Part shown: positions 1-10,381 of the stretch, in pieces
How positions within the stretch are numbered: the first letter of the stretch is position 1
How the letters are laid out: each line of letters begins with the position of its first letter
Assembly (NCBI GenBank): GCA_946537725.1
Contig: CAMNFZ010000001.1
Span: forward strand, 1 to 64,000
DNA length: 64,000 nt
Source of the DNA: an uncultured Methanosphaera sp.
Lineage (GTDB): Archaea > Methanobacteriota > Methanobacteria > Methanobacteriales > Methanobacteriaceae
Direction of reading: 5' to 3'
The notes under the pieces: generated by a model
The model's database searches: none
What the model saw: only the letters and a program-made list of their open reading frames with translations
Told to the model about the DNA's origin: nothing
Made by a program: the position numbers and the translations under genes

Positions 1-1
1 A

Positions 2-2326
2 CTATTTTTTAGAATTAGAAATTATCTCATTCAATTCTTTTAATATAATCAAGGTACCCTCCTTACTTAAATGTTTGTCTTCGCTCTGATTTTGCGAACT
101 GTAAATACATGCAGGACATCCATCATCACATTCACAATCCCTAACCAGCTCATAACTCATTTTAATAATATCTCCAAATAATTTAAAAGCTTTACGAGTA
201 AGTCCAATACCTCCTTCAAAACCATCATATATGAAAATAGTTGCATTCATGGTATTCTCATGATATTCTTTAGATACTCCACCTAAATCATAACTATCAC
301 ACATAACATGGAATGGGGCAACAGAAATTAATACATTTTCAACTCCTTGCAAACAACCTCTAAACACGTCTTTAAACTTAGCATCACTAACTATTTTCTC
401 TTCCAACAATTCCTTAATATAAAATGGCACAGTAAACCATAAGCCCTTAGTTTTAAAATTTAAAGGAGGAAGATTTAATTTCTTAGAAGCACTAATTTTA
501 CTAAATTTAATTAAATTGTACCTATCATACTTTTCAGTAACATTTACTCTACCATAACATAAGGTAATGTCACCAATTTTTTCTTCTTTTTCTTTTTTAA
601 GTTCTTTTACATCAACTTCTTTTAAAGCTTGCGTATAATAATTCAAATTTTGCTTTTTAACATACACTCGTTTTTCTTTAATGTCCATTTCTCTAACTAA
701 ATAAGTTTCCCCATTATGTATTAACACAGCATTTTCATGAGCTTCTCTAAAAGCTTGTTTTTCACTCATTTCCTCTAAAAACTTATTACCATTAAAAACC
801 TTGTATGGTTCACTCATAACATCGCTAAGATTTACTTCAAAATTAGGGCTCTTATCCTGCTTAAGTAAGTTAATGTCATTATAATGCCATTCTCCATCAC
901 GATATTTGATTATTCCCTCATTTTCCAGTTCATCTATTTCATCAATCACAATACCTTCATCATCAAATCCAAAACTTTCAATTTCACCAAGCTTTAATGG
1001 TATTTCGTATGCAGCACATTTAAGATGTCCACTTAGAATTTGCTGGTTATTTAAATCAATTATTGCATGTTCATGTGTTTTATTAAAAAATATTTCTGGA
1101 TGTTTCATGAAATACTGGTCCAATGGATTTTGGAAAGATATCATTGTAATAATTGATTGTTGATTTTTTCTTCCTGCACGACCAGCCTGTTGCCAAGTAG
1201 AAATTAATGTTCCGGGATATCCTGAAATAATAACACTATCTAATGAACCAATATTAATTCCCAACTCTAGGGCATTAGTTGTGACAATACCTTTGAGTTT
1301 TCCATTTTTAAGATTATCTTCAATTTTTTTACGTTCATCCACAGTATATCCTGCACGGTATGCTGTTATTTTATCAGCTAATTCAGGATTCTTTACGGTT
1401 AATTCTTTTTTGGATCGTAAAGCTATGACTTCTGCCATTTTCCTGGAAATTTCAAAACATATTGTTTGAAAATCATTTTGTACAAAAGTATTAAACAATT
1501 TTAATGTATCATTATGTATTGATGGGTTTTTTGATTCAATAGCATATGGATTGAAGAATATAAAATATTTTTTTCCTGATGGGGAACCATTATCATCAAT
1601 AATTTCTGATTTAAGTCCTGTTAATTTTTCTCCAAATTCTTCAGGATTTGCTAATGTTGCTGTTGAAATAATAAATTGTGGTTCACTTCCATAGTATTTG
1701 CATATTCGTTTCAATCTGCGTATTAAAAAGGCCATATTTGAACCGAAAACTCCCCTGTACTGGTGTGCTTCATCTATGATTATATATTTTATATTTTCAA
1801 AAAAACGTTTCCATTGACTATGCCATGGCAATATATAATGTAATTCATATGGGTTTGTAATTACTAATCTTGATTTACGTTTTATTTCAGGTCTTTTAGA
1901 TTTTGGGGTGTCTCCATCATATTTTTCAGGATAAATACCCAAATCACATTCTTTATCAATACTCAGTAAACTTTTTAGTTGATCATTTGCTAATGCTTTG
2001 GTAGGATAAATATATAATGCAGTGTTGTTTTTGTTAATTGTCAAATCTTCTATAACAGGTAATGTGAATGATAATGTTTTTCCACTTGCTGTTGGTGTTG
2101 TGATAATTACATTTTTTCCTTTACGTACTTCATTTAGAGTTTTATATTGATGTGTGTATAATCTTATTTCATGTTTGTCTAGGTAATCTTCTAATGGTTT
2201 TGGTAATTCTACTTTATCTTGTGAGTATCTAGCACGTCTTGCAGGTATTTCTTCTATATGTTCTATCCTATCTCTGAACCATTTCTTATTCTGAAAATAA
2301 TTTAAAATTTCTTCAACCATATTCAT
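2..2326 (-). CDS. DEAD/DEAH-box helicase with C-terminal DUF1998 (MrfA/Hrq1-like)
   Basis: Superfamily 2 DNA helicase of about 774 residues. The N-terminal half carries the Walker A motif TPTASGKT, the DEAH box (IIDEAHQYRG) and helicase motif VI (QQAGRAGR). The C-terminal part ends in the Cys cluster CECDDGCPAC typical of DUF1998, a zinc or iron-binding domain found in the bacterial repair helicase MrfA (YprA) and related to Hrq1. The family translocates 3'-5' on DNA and acts in damage repair; a role here is inferred from family. The stop codon lies at the window's first bases, so the gene is complete. Translation may begin two codons later, at 2320. It stands alone and is divergent from aglB. 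Confidence 0.85.
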   Translation of the reverse strand: MNMVEEILNYFQNKKWFRDRIEHIEEIPARRARYSQDKVELPKPLEDYLDKHEIRLYTHQYKTLNEVRKGKNVIITTPTASGKTLSFTLPVIEDLTINKNNTALYIYPTKALANDQLKSLLSIDKECDLGIYPEKYDGDTPKSKRPEIKRKSRLVITNPYELHYILPWHSQWKRFFENIKYIIIDEAHQYRGVFGSNMAFLIRRLKRICKYYGSEPQFIISTATLANPEEFGEKLTGLKSEIIDDNGSPSGKKYFIFFNPYAIESKNPSIHNDTLKLFNTFVQNDFQTICFEISRKMAEVIALRSKKELTVKNPELADKITAYRAGYTVDERKKIEDNLKNGKLKGIVTTNALELGINIGSLDSVIISGYPGTLISTWQQAGRAGRKNQQSIITMISFQNPLDQYFMKHPEIFFNKTHEHAIIDLNNQQILSGHLKCAAYEIPLKLGEIESFGFDDEGIVIDEIDELENEGIIKYRDGEWHYNDINLLKQDKSPNFEVNLSDVMSEPYKVFNGNKFLEEMSEKQAFREAHENAVLIHNGETYLVREMDIKEKRVYVKKQNLNYYTQALKEVDVKELKKEKEEKIGDITLCYGRVNVTEKYDRYNLIKFSKISASKKLNLPPLNFKTKGLWFTVPFYIKELLEEKIVSDAKFKDVFRGCLQGVENVLISVAPFHVMCDSYDLGGVSKEYHENTMNATIFIYDGFEGGIGLTRKAFKLFGDIIKMSYELVRDCECDDGCPACIYSSQNQSEDKHLSKEGTLIILKELNEIISNSKK

Positions 2327-2723
2327 TACCCATTTAGCTCTAAATAATAAAAATTATTAATATATACTTATTTTAGTATGTTCTCAAATTATATATTTAT
2401 TTATATAGGACATTTTTCAAGGATTCCTAATGTTAAATCACATATTTTGTAATGTTTACAATGTTTTAATTTTTTTATAGAATTAAATATTTTTACTATA
2501 ATCATTTTTAATAGATTTTTTTTTCTAATAATTTAAATATATCTTTAAACTTAAATCTTAATAAGGATAGTTAATAAAAAATATGTAAATAAATAAGATT
2601 AATTATATTTTATTATATATTCTCGATTGAAAATTTTTTTAATTTAATTAAACAATCATAGAAAAAGATATGGAATATATAGCTATTCATATCGAACAAT
2701 TGGAGGTCAAAGGAGATTCAGAC
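2327..2723. other. Intergenic region between divergent helicase and aglB genes
   Basis: About 400 bases of AT-rich sequence with no credible reading frame. A TATA-like stretch at about 2610-2618 lies over 100 bases before the chosen aglB start and could be its promoter. The ribosome-binding site for aglB (GGAGGTC, then AGGAGAT at 2711-2717) is near the right edge. Confidence 0.4.
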
Positions 2724-5270
2724 ATGGTCAATAAAAATATAAAAAAAATAGCGCCTATTCTAATAGCTATACTATTGGTATTTGTTGTTTTTGCTATTCG
2801 TGCAGAAACAGTTGAATTGGGTGCTATAAGCAATCCAGAATTAAAGGCATTGTATCAAGATGAAAGTGGAATGCCATATTTTACAGAGTTAGATTCATAC
2901 TACAACTATCGTTTAACCGAGAATTATTTAAAAACTGGTCATTTGGGTGATACTCAAGTAAATGGTACGGACTGGGATTCGTTATCAACGTCGCCTCATG
3001 GTAGGGAAGCGAATTATCAACCTGTTATCATTATGTTAGCAGCATGGGTATATAATTTTGTAAATATGTTTACTAAAGTTTCTTTAACACAAGTTGCTTT
3101 CTGGTTAGGTCCTATTGTAGGGTCATTAGCAGTTTTACCTGCATTTTATATTGTTAGAAGGGCAACTGGAAGTACTTGGGGGGCAATTATTGCTGGTGTA
3201 ATTGCTGGTGCAGCTCCGGCATATTTCTCTCACACATATGGTGGGTTCTTCGATACAGATATGTTCAACGTACTCTTACCATTGATGATAGTCCTATTCT
3301 TATCAGAAAGTGTCTATGCAAAAAAACCATTATTTAAAGGAATATTTGCAGCAATTTCTGCATTGTTCTTAGGATTGTTCTCATTAACATGGAGTGGGTA
3401 CGCTTATATGGTACTATTAACCTTTGGTACTTTAATATTGTACTTCCCAGCATCATACATTATGGATAAAAGGGATGGCTTGGATTTATCCGACAAAAAG
3501 CAGTGGTTAATGAATAATCCTGCATTTATACCATTAATAGTATTTGCTATTGTAGCTATCATAACTTTAGCTATAACTGTTGGAAGTAAAATGTTTGAGA
3601 CAATACTTATGGTAGTAGGAATGTCAACCAGTTTACAAAGTGCTACTGCAGGTTCAGCATACCCTAATGTATATGTATCTGTTGGTGAGATGCAAATTCC
3701 ACAGGTTATTGATATAATCAGGAATACTGGTGGAGAATTCCCAATTATATATGCTATAATAGGTTTTGTTTTAATGGCATATGCCTTATTGAAAAAAGCC
3801 AAAAGCGAAGAAAAAGAAATTGAAGAAGAAGTTGTTGAAGAAGATAAAAAACTTAAAACAAGACGTTATAAACCAAAAACTAAAAAAGCTGAAGAAATTT
3901 CACACGCTCACGAAAATAGGTTTATTCCGGGTAAATTTGAATGGACACAAGATGAAAAATATAACAATCTATTCCTATTTGTACTCTTAATATTATGGAC
4001 AGTAGGTATAGCAGTAATGTTAACTCAGGGTACTAGGTTTATAGAACAGTTTGAGGTACCAATTGCTTTGATGGCAGGTATATCTGTAGCTATTTTGCTT
4101 AAATATGCTGATTTAAAAATTGAAAATAAATCATATGTTAAATTTATAGCAATAGTTCTTGTGTTACTGGCAGTAGTCAGTCCGTTATATGCGGATCATC
4201 TTGTATCTTCTCAATCTGTAGGAAGTACAAATGACGATATGTATAATACATTGACATGGGTAAAAGCTAACACTCCTGAAAATGCAGTACTAGCATCCTG
4301 GTGGGACTTCGGGCACTTGTTTACAGCAGTAGCTCATAGACAAGTGGTATTTGATGGAGGTTCACAGAACAATATGAGAGCATATTGGATAGGTCGTTCG
4401 TTATCAACATCTAATGAAGATTTATCTGCAGGTATCTTAAGAATGTTAGCAAATAGTGGTGAAGATGCATCTAATGTATTAGACTTATACACTAACGATA
4501 CTAGTAAAACAGTAAAAATATTAAATGAAATATTACCTATGGAAAGAAATCAAGCAAGTTCAACTTTAACTGGAACTTATGGTTTAAACCAACAACAAAC
4601 CAATTCTGTTCTAGATTTAACACACCCTGCTAATACAAAACCAATATATCTTATATTAAGTTCAGATATGTTATCAAAAGCAGCATGGTGGTCATACTTT
4701 GGTAATTGGAACTTTGAAAATGCTTCATCTAATCACACTTCCTATTATTCAGCACAAAGTGCTGCTGAAAATATAAATGGTAAAGAATTTACACTTGGTT
4801 CAGAGAATGGAGTGGTTGGAGTTGCATCTACAAGCAATGAAACAAACGGTTCTTCAATGAACTTCGCATATCTTGATCAAAGTAAATTAAATAAAACAGT
4901 AGGTAATTTCACAACAGAAGATAAACAACGTGTAGCAAATGAATTATCAGAAGGAACAGGTAATGAATTAATTAAACCACATAAATTAATTATGGTTGAA
5001 AATAATCAATTAACAGAAAGAATAGTGAATAATAATAGTGACATGTCTATTATGGTATTCCATCAAGCAGATGGGTCATATTTCACAGTACTATTTGACA
5101 AATTCTTAGAAGATTCTGTATTTACCAAATTGTACTTAGAAAGTGGTTATAATACAACTCGTTTCCATTTCGAACATTCCGAACCTGGAATAAGTGTATG
5201 GAACGTTTATGAATATCCAAATTCACAAGCTACTAATGCAACACGTGTATCAAATAACACTACTTCATAA
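2724..5270 (+). CDS. aglB: Dolichyl-phosphooligosaccharide-protein glycotransferase (archaeal oligosaccharyltransferase, STT3 family)
   Basis: Membrane enzyme that transfers lipid-linked glycans to Asn in N-X-S/T sequons on the outer face of the cell membrane. The first two thirds holds a hydrophobic N-terminal segment and many membrane spans, with the acidic loop motifs ELDSYY and FDTDMF expected to bind metal. The signature WWDFGH sits at residues 526-531 and the DK-type motif DMLSK lies further on, in the soluble domain. A charged, Lys/Glu-rich cytoplasmic loop separates two membrane blocks. I chose the ATG at 2724 because AGGAGAT lies 6 bases before it; an in-frame ATG at 2670 lacks such a site. 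The product would be 848 residues. Confidence 0.93.
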   Translation: MVNKNIKKIAPILIAILLVFVVFAIRAETVELGAISNPELKALYQDESGMPYFTELDSYYNYRLTENYLKTGHLGDTQVNGTDWDSLSTSPHGREANYQPVIIMLAAWVYNFVNMFTKVSLTQVAFWLGPIVGSLAVLPAFYIVRRATGSTWGAIIAGVIAGAAPAYFSHTYGGFFDTDMFNVLLPLMIVLFLSESVYAKKPLFKGIFAAISALFLGLFSLTWSGYAYMVLLTFGTLILYFPASYIMDKRDGLDLSDKKQWLMNNPAFIPLIVFAIVAIITLAITVGSKMFETILMVVGMSTSLQSATAGSAYPNVYVSVGEMQIPQVIDIIRNTGGEFPIIYAIIGFVLMAYALLKKAKSEEKEIEEEVVEEDKKLKTRRYKPKTKKAEEISHAHENRFIPGKFEWTQDEKYNNLFLFVLLILWTVGIAVMLTQGTRFIEQFEVPIALMAGISVAILLKYADLKIENKSYVKFIAIVLVLLAVVSPLYADHLVSSQSVGSTNDDMYNTLTWVKANTPENAVLASWWDFGHLFTAVAHRQVVFDGGSQNNMRAYWIGRSLSTSNEDLSAGILRMLANSGEDASNVLDLYTNDTSKTVKILNEILPMERNQASSTLTGTYGLNQQQTNSVLDLTHPANTKPIYLILSSDMLSKAAWWSYFGNWNFENASSNHTSYYSAQSAAENINGKEFTLGSENGVVGVASTSNETNGSSMNFAYLDQSKLNKTVGNFTTEDKQRVANELSEGTGNELIKPHKLIMVENNQLTERIVNNNSDMSIMVFHQADGSYFTVLFDKFLEDSVFTKLYLESGYNTTRFHFEHSEPGISVWNVYEYPNSQATNATRVSNNTTS

Positions 5271-5285
5271 TCTCCTTCTTTTAAC

Positions 5286-5293
5286 TTTTTTTT
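5286..5293 (+). terminator. Oligo-T tract after aglB
   Basis: A run of eight T follows 15 bases after the aglB stop, preceded by further T-rich sequence. Archaeal RNA polymerase commonly terminates at such tracts. No hairpin is evident. Confidence 0.35.
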
Positions 5294-5382
5294 AAGCATT
5301 GTTGATTGATGTATCTTAAACATTTTATATTATAAAAAACAAATAAACTACTAGAATAATCTATAAAATGGGAGATACTTAA

Positions 5383-6081
5383 TTGAAAAAGCTTTCAGAT
5401 TTAAATCATTCATCTTTGATATCTACTAATTCATCATTAGATAAATTACTTGGTGGAGGAATAGAGAAAGGGGCTATAACTCAGTTTTATGGTCCACCAG
5501 GTTGTGGAAAAACAAATATTGCTCTTAAAATTTTATATGAATCTACCAAAAACGGTTCTAAAGCTATTTTTATGGATACTGAGGGTGGTTTATCATTAGA
5601 AAGAATTCAACAAATTGCATCATCAGATTTTGATAAAATTGCTACAAATATTTATTTATTGGAGCCAAAAACATTTGATGAGCAACAATTAGATATTCAA
5701 AGTATAGAAGACGTTCTGAAAGAAGATAATTCTATAGATATTTTAATCATAGACTCTATTGTTGCATTATATAGGGTTGAAGATGGCGATCCAACTGAGA
5801 TTAATAAGAGATTAGGGCGGATGATGGCTAAATTATTAACTTTAAGTAGAGAATATAATATAGCTATAGTAATTACTAATCAGATATATTCACCATTTGA
5901 TTCTGATGATTTAATAGTTGAACCAATTGGTGGAACAGTATTAAAATATTGGAGTAAAATTATAATAGAAATTGAAAGAGATATTGGTTCTTTAACAAGA
6001 ACAGCAATACTTCAAAGACACAAAAATAAATCACCAGGTCAAACAATTTCGTTTGAAATTAATGATAGAGGCATTTCCTAA
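5383..6081 (+). CDS. radB: DNA repair and recombination protein RadB
   Basis: RecA/RadA-family ATPase paralogue, 232 residues, the usual short RadB form without the N-terminal helix-hairpin-helix domain of RadA. Walker A is GPPGCGKT at residues 37-44 and a Walker B-like strand IDILIIDS lies near residue 120. RadB modulates RadA recombinase in homologous recombination in euryarchaea. The start is TTG, preceded by GGGAGAT at 5370-5376. It lies 112 bases downstream of aglB and just ahead of an aminotransferase gene on the same strand, likely co-transcribed with it. Confidence 0.92.
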   Translation: MKKLSDLNHSSLISTNSSLDKLLGGGIEKGAITQFYGPPGCGKTNIALKILYESTKNGSKAIFMDTEGGLSLERIQQIASSDFDKIATNIYLLEPKTFDEQQLDIQSIEDVLKEDNSIDILIIDSIVALYRVEDGDPTEINKRLGRMMAKLLTLSREYNIAIVITNQIYSPFDSDDLIVEPIGGTVLKYWSKIIIEIERDIGSLTRTAILQRHKNKSPGQTISFEINDRGIS

Positions 6082-6102
6082 AGTAGGATGGGGAGTTTAA
6101 TC

Positions 6103-7263
6103 ATGGTATTTAAAAAGAAAGAAAAAAAAGTTCCAACAGGATTTAATTCTATAAATGAATTTTTCGATTACTTATATAAAAAAGAAGATTTAATTTGGAT
6201 GGGACAAAACACTAATCATTTACAAAAAGATAAACATATTGAAAATGCATTAATTGAAGCAGCACGTAAAAGAAATTATTGTAAATATCCTCCACCTGAA
6301 GGTTTTCCTGAATTAAAAGAATTAATACTGGATGATCTTGATTTAAACGTGGAAGACTATGATATTCAGATTACTGCCAGTGCAACTGAAGCATTATACT
6401 TGGCTATAAGCACAACATTACATCACACTACTAATACAATTGCATCAGATCCTGGTTATCTAATAATAAATAATTTCTGTAATAGGTTTGGACATCATGT
6501 TAAAGAAGTACCTATTTACAATGAGGAATGTGGCTACAAATTAACTCCTAAGTTAATTAAAGAAAATATAGATATGCAAACAAAAATGATAGTATTAATT
6601 GATCCTATGAATCCTATGGGATTTACTTATACAGAGGATGAAATTAAAGAAATTGCCGAAATTGCTAAAGAAAATAACATTTTTGTTTTGCATGATATAA
6701 CTTACAAAGATTTTGCCAGAGAACATCACTTAGTAGCACATTATGCACCAGAACATACAATTACTATATACAGTTTCTCAAAAATTTTTGGAATGGCAGG
6801 ACTTAGAATTGGTTCAGTAATTAGTTCACCAGAATTAATAAGAAAAATGAGGGCTAGTGTAATAAATGATTTAGGAACTAACTCTTTAGCTCAAGAAGCA
6901 GGAATTGCAGGACTACAAAGTAAAGAAGAATGGATAAATGATGTGAGAGATATATCATTTCATAATCAGGAAATAATAAAAGAAGCAATAGATGAAACAC
7001 CTGGCGCATTTTTACCAATATATCCAGTTGATTCCAATATGATGACAATTGATGTTTCAGAAACAGGAGTAACTCCTGAAGAAATATCAGAATATTTATT
7101 GAAAGAGAAAAATATTTTTGTTCGAGAAGGTAATTATACTAGTAAACTATTCGGTGATAAATATATTAGGGTAAGTTTTTCCATACCTACAGAAGAAATA
7201 GAAAAATTTAGGGATGAATTTCCTAAAGCTATAAAATTTTTGAAAGAAGAAAAAGGTAATTAA
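6103..7263 (+). CDS. Class I/II pyridoxal-phosphate aminotransferase
   Basis: Fold-type I PLP enzyme of about 386 residues. The PLP lysine is in YSFSKIFGMAGLRIG, with the upstream motif DPMNPMG and the aspartate of VLHDITY. The C-terminal FIRVSF-like segment (YIRVSFS) carries the substrate-carboxylate arginine. Amino-acid specificity cannot be read from the sequence; aspartate- and histidinol-phosphate-type aminotransferases both look like this. An in-frame ATG at 6088 exists, but GGGGAG at 6090-6095 serves the ATG at 6103 better. The gene follows radB by 21 bases. Confidence 0.82.
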   Translation: MVFKKKEKKVPTGFNSINEFFDYLYKKEDLIWMGQNTNHLQKDKHIENALIEAARKRNYCKYPPPEGFPELKELILDDLDLNVEDYDIQITASATEALYLAISTTLHHTTNTIASDPGYLIINNFCNRFGHHVKEVPIYNEECGYKLTPKLIKENIDMQTKMIVLIDPMNPMGFTYTEDEIKEIAEIAKENNIFVLHDITYKDFAREHHLVAHYAPEHTITIYSFSKIFGMAGLRIGSVISSPELIRKMRASVINDLGTNSLAQEAGIAGLQSKEEWINDVRDISFHNQEIIKEAIDETPGAFLPIYPVDSNMMTIDVSETGVTPEEISEYLLKEKNIFVREGNYTSKLFGDKYIRVSFSIPTEEIEKFRDEFPKAIKFLKEEKGN

Positions 7264-7268
7264 TATCC

Positions 7269-7562
7269 TTATTTTTCTTCTATATCCTTTGGATTAATAA
7301 TTTCTACATCAGGAATATCATCTTCTTTTTTTAATGATATGTCTGATTTTGAAATATTTAATATAATATAATCTCCAACTGTTAAAATATCGGTGGGATT
7401 AACTTCATATTTTTCTTTTCTTATATTAAGTTCACCTGAATTTACTATTATTACTTTATTAATGCTACTTGACTTTAGTTCCAAATCAATTTCTTGAACT
7501 TTTCCTATTTCATTAGCATTATTATCTAAAACTTTTTTACCTATTATTTCGGTAGTTTTCAT
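7269..7562 (-). CDS. PRC-barrel domain protein
   Basis: Small protein of 97 residues with the opening typical of the PRC-barrel fold (IIGKKVLDNNANEIGKVQEIDL). The fold is found in photosynthetic reaction centre H subunits, RimM and many small archaeal proteins of unknown role. Translation is supported by GGTGA shortly before the ATG on the minus strand. The gene is convergent with the preceding aminotransferase, with only 5 bases between stops. No specific function can be assigned. Confidence 0.8.
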   Translation of the reverse strand: MKTTEIIGKKVLDNNANEIGKVQEIDLELKSSSINKVIIVNSGELNIRKEKYEVNPTDILTVGDYIILNISKSDISLKKEDDIPDVEIINPKDIEEK

Positions 7563-7641
7563 TATAAGTCACCTTTATACAATTAGTATGTAATTATAAA
7601 ACAATATTTGTTATGGTATAAAATTAAAGGAGTGTTGGAAT

Positions 7642-9267
7642 ATGGAAGAAGCATGTAGATTAATTATTAAAAAAGCCATAGAAAATCAGATATCTACTAA
7701 ACGGGATTTAGAAAAATTAAAAATTCAAACATGCAGAGAATTAAATTTACCCGGATTTATGAGTAATTCCAAAATATTACAATATGCAAAACCTGAAGAA
7801 ATGGAAATATTAAGGCCATTGCTCATGAAAAAGCCCTCACGAACAATATCCGGAGTAGCTATTGTAGCAGTAATGTGTAGTCCACATAAATGTCCTCATG
7901 GAAGATGTAAATATTGTCCGGAAAGTAGTATTGCACCACCAAGTTATACTGGTGAAGAACCAGCAGCCTTAAGGGCAAGAATGTTTGAATTCCATCCATA
8001 CATTCAAACTTTTAATAGATTATACCAATTAAATAACATTGGACATTCAATTGACAAAGTAGAATTAATAATTATGGGAGGAACATTTGCTTCTAGAACA
8101 CTAGATTATCAGGAATGGTTTGTTACACAATGTCTACGAGCCATGAATGATTTTGAAAAAATAAATTCTCAAATTCCTAAAAATCAGAGAGAAATTGAAA
8201 TCATACCACCCTCTGATTTCATGTATCTTAAAGATGTTCAAAAAATTAATGAACATAGTAAAGTTCGATGTATAGGATTAACTTTCGAAACAAGACCTGA
8301 TTATTCAAAAAATGAAGAAATTCATAGGATGTTAAGTTATGGTGTTACACGGGTTGAATTAGGTGTTCAAACATTATACAATTATCGTTATAAAAGAGTT
8401 GACCGAGGCCATACAATACAAGATGTTATACAAGCAAATCAATTATTAAGGGATTCTGGTATTAAAGTTGCTATGCATATGATGCCTGGTTTATTCTCAA
8501 CTTTTGAAAGTGATTTAAACATGTTCAAACGTTTATTTACAGAATCATCTTTTTCACCGGATATGTTGAAGATTTATCCCTGCCTGGTTACAGAAGGATC
8601 CGAATTTTATGAAATGTGGAAAAAAGGAGAATATGAACCATACACCTCAGAACAGGCAGTAGATTTAATAGTGGAAATAAAAAAAATATTGCCTAAATGG
8701 GTAAGAACGATGCGTATTCAAAGGGATATTCCGGCTACATTAATTGATGCAGGAGTAAAAAAATCTAATCTTGGTGAACTGGTCTATAATAGATTAGAAG
8801 AAGAAAATGTGCAATGTCAATGTATAAGATGTAGGGAAGTTGGACACAAAAAAGCTCATGGTATTGAACCAGATTATTCAAATATAGAATTATTGCGAAC
8901 AGACTATGAAGCCACTGGTGGTAAAGAAATATTCCTGTCCTATGAAGATAAAATAAACGATATTCTCATAGGATTTACTCGTCTTAGAATACCTTCAAAC
9001 AACATCATACGTCCCGAAATAACTTCTACTAGTGCATTAATAAGGGAATTGCATGTTTATGGTCAAATGCAAGAAATAGGAAAAAATGATAATCAGTTAT
9101 GGCAACACAGGGGATATGGTGCAGAATTATTAAAAGAAGCAGAAAGAATAGCCAAAAACGAATTTAATAAAGATAAGATGTTGATAATTAGTGGTATTGG
9201 AGTAAGGGATTATTATAGGAAATTAGGATATCACAAAGATGGTCCATATATGTCAAAATTCATTTAA
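7642..9267 (+). CDS. elp3: tRNA uridine(34) acetyltransferase Elp3 (radical SAM and GNAT domains)
   Basis: Archaeal Elp3, 541 residues, which uses acetyl-CoA and radical SAM chemistry to make 5-carboxymethyl-type modifications of wobble uridine in tRNA. The radical SAM cluster is the Elp3-type CX4CX2C at C84, C89 and C92 (CPHGRCKYC). A C-terminal GNAT acetyltransferase domain is marked by [14 protein letters not shown]. Late cysteines CQCIRC probably bind zinc, as in other Elp3 proteins. AAAGGAG precedes the ATG. In archaea Elp3 works without the other Elongator subunits. Confidence 0.93.
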   Translation: MEEACRLIIKKAIENQISTKRDLEKLKIQTCRELNLPGFMSNSKILQYAKPEEMEILRPLLMKKPSRTISGVAIVAVMCSPHKCPHGRCKYCPESSIAPPSYTGEEPAALRARMFEFHPYIQTFNRLYQLNNIGHSIDKVELIIMGGTFASRTLDYQEWFVTQCLRAMNDFEKINSQIPKNQREIEIIPPSDFMYLKDVQKINEHSKVRCIGLTFETRPDYSKNEEIHRMLSYGVTRVELGVQTLYNYRYKRVDRGHTIQDVIQANQLLRDSGIKVAMHMMPGLFSTFESDLNMFKRLFTESSFSPDMLKIYPCLVTEGSEFYEMWKKGEYEPYTSEQAVDLIVEIKKILPKWVRTMRIQRDIPATLIDAGVKKSNLGELVYNRLEEENVQCQCIRCREVGHKKAHGIEPDYSNIELLRTDYEATGGKEIFLSYEDKINDILIGFTRLRIPSNNIIRPEITSTSALIRELHVYGQMQEIGKNDNQLWQHRGYGAELLKEAERIAKNEFNKDKMLIISGIGVRDYYRKLGYHKDGPYMSKFI

Positions 9268-9295
9268 TCTTATTTACTTCACTCTTTTCATTTTC

Positions 9296-9304
9296 TTTTT
9301 TTTT
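9296..9304 (+). terminator. Oligo-T tract after elp3
   Basis: A run of nine T lies about 30 bases after the elp3 stop, consistent with an archaeal factor-assisted or oligo-T terminator. No stem is visible. Confidence 0.35.
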
Positions 9305-9387
9305 CCTATAAAAAAATACTATAATGATATTTTATAAACATAAATATAGTATATAAATTTTTTACAAAACAGATAGGTTGTATTATT

Positions 9388-10371
9388 TTGAAAATAGAAA
9401 CTTCAGCAAGATTACATTTATCTTTAATAGATCTTAACGGTTCAGAAGGTCGTTTAGATGGAGGTATAGGAATAACACTTGAACAACCATCATTAAGTAT
9501 CGATTTTAAAGAAAGTAAGGAAGATACAAAAGTCCTATTTCAAGATTCTTCTAATCTAAAAAATAAAGAAGTTTATGAATCAAAAATTATGGAAGCAACC
9601 CATAAAATGAATAACTATTTAAATACAGATACAAACTATGTTTACAAGATAAATAATATTTATCCCATACATCATGGTTTAGGTTTAGGAACCCAACTAG
9701 CATTGTCTGTTGCTAAATTAATTTCAACACATCATCACAAAAACTTAAGCACATTAGAACTAGCTAAAATTATTCAAAGAGGAGGAACTAGTGGTGTTGG
9801 AGTATATTCATTTGATCAAGGTGGAATAATCATTGATGGTGGTCATAAAAAATCTTTAAAAAAAGATTTTCTACCCTCATCAGCTTCACATGTAGCCCCA
9901 CCACCATTACTTGCAAGATATGAATTTCCAGAAGAATGGAATATTCTACTTATTACACCAAATACTAATGAAGGAGCATCAGGTAAAAATGAAATAAACA
10001 TCTTTCAACAATACTCACCAATAAGCATTGAGGATGTTCAAAAAATTAGCTATTTAACCTTAATGAAATTAATGCCATCAGTTCTAGAAAAAGATATTTA
10101 TAATTTTGGGGATGCTGTAAATAAAATTCAATCATTAGGTTTTAAAAAAATAGAAAGAAACTTACAAAATTCTCAAATAAATGATATAATCAATTCAATG
10201 CATCAATTGAATATATCTGCAGTGGGAATGAGTTCATTTGGACCAACTTGTTTTGGAATAACGGATGAAAACCCTAAATATTTGGTAAAAGAATTGAAGA
10301 ATATCTTAAATGATAATATAAAAATTATTACAACAAAGGGAAAAAATCATGGTTCTACAATAAAAAAATAG
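9388..10371 (+). CDS. Beta-ribofuranosylaminobenzene 5'-phosphate synthase (beta-RFAP synthase)
   Basis: GHMP-kinase-fold enzyme, 327 residues, that couples p-aminobenzoate (or p-hydroxybenzoate-derived) precursor with phosphoribosyl pyrophosphate in the first committed step of tetrahydromethanopterin synthesis. The N-terminus (SARLHLSLIDLNG, RLDGGIGI) is the family signature. HHGLGLGTQLALSV is the GHMP glycine-rich motif. The start is TTG at 9388, with AGGTTG 7 bases before it. It opens a close run with hacB and a zinc-finger gene. Confidence 0.88.
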   Translation: MKIETSARLHLSLIDLNGSEGRLDGGIGITLEQPSLSIDFKESKEDTKVLFQDSSNLKNKEVYESKIMEATHKMNNYLNTDTNYVYKINNIYPIHHGLGLGTQLALSVAKLISTHHHKNLSTLELAKIIQRGGTSGVGVYSFDQGGIIIDGGHKKSLKKDFLPSSASHVAPPPLLARYEFPEEWNILLITPNTNEGASGKNEINIFQQYSPISIEDVQKISYLTLMKLMPSVLEKDIYNFGDAVNKIQSLGFKKIERNLQNSQINDIINSMHQLNISAVGMSSFGPTCFGITDENPKYLVKELKNILNDNIKIITTKGKNHGSTIKK

Positions 10372-10381
10372 GAGATAAATT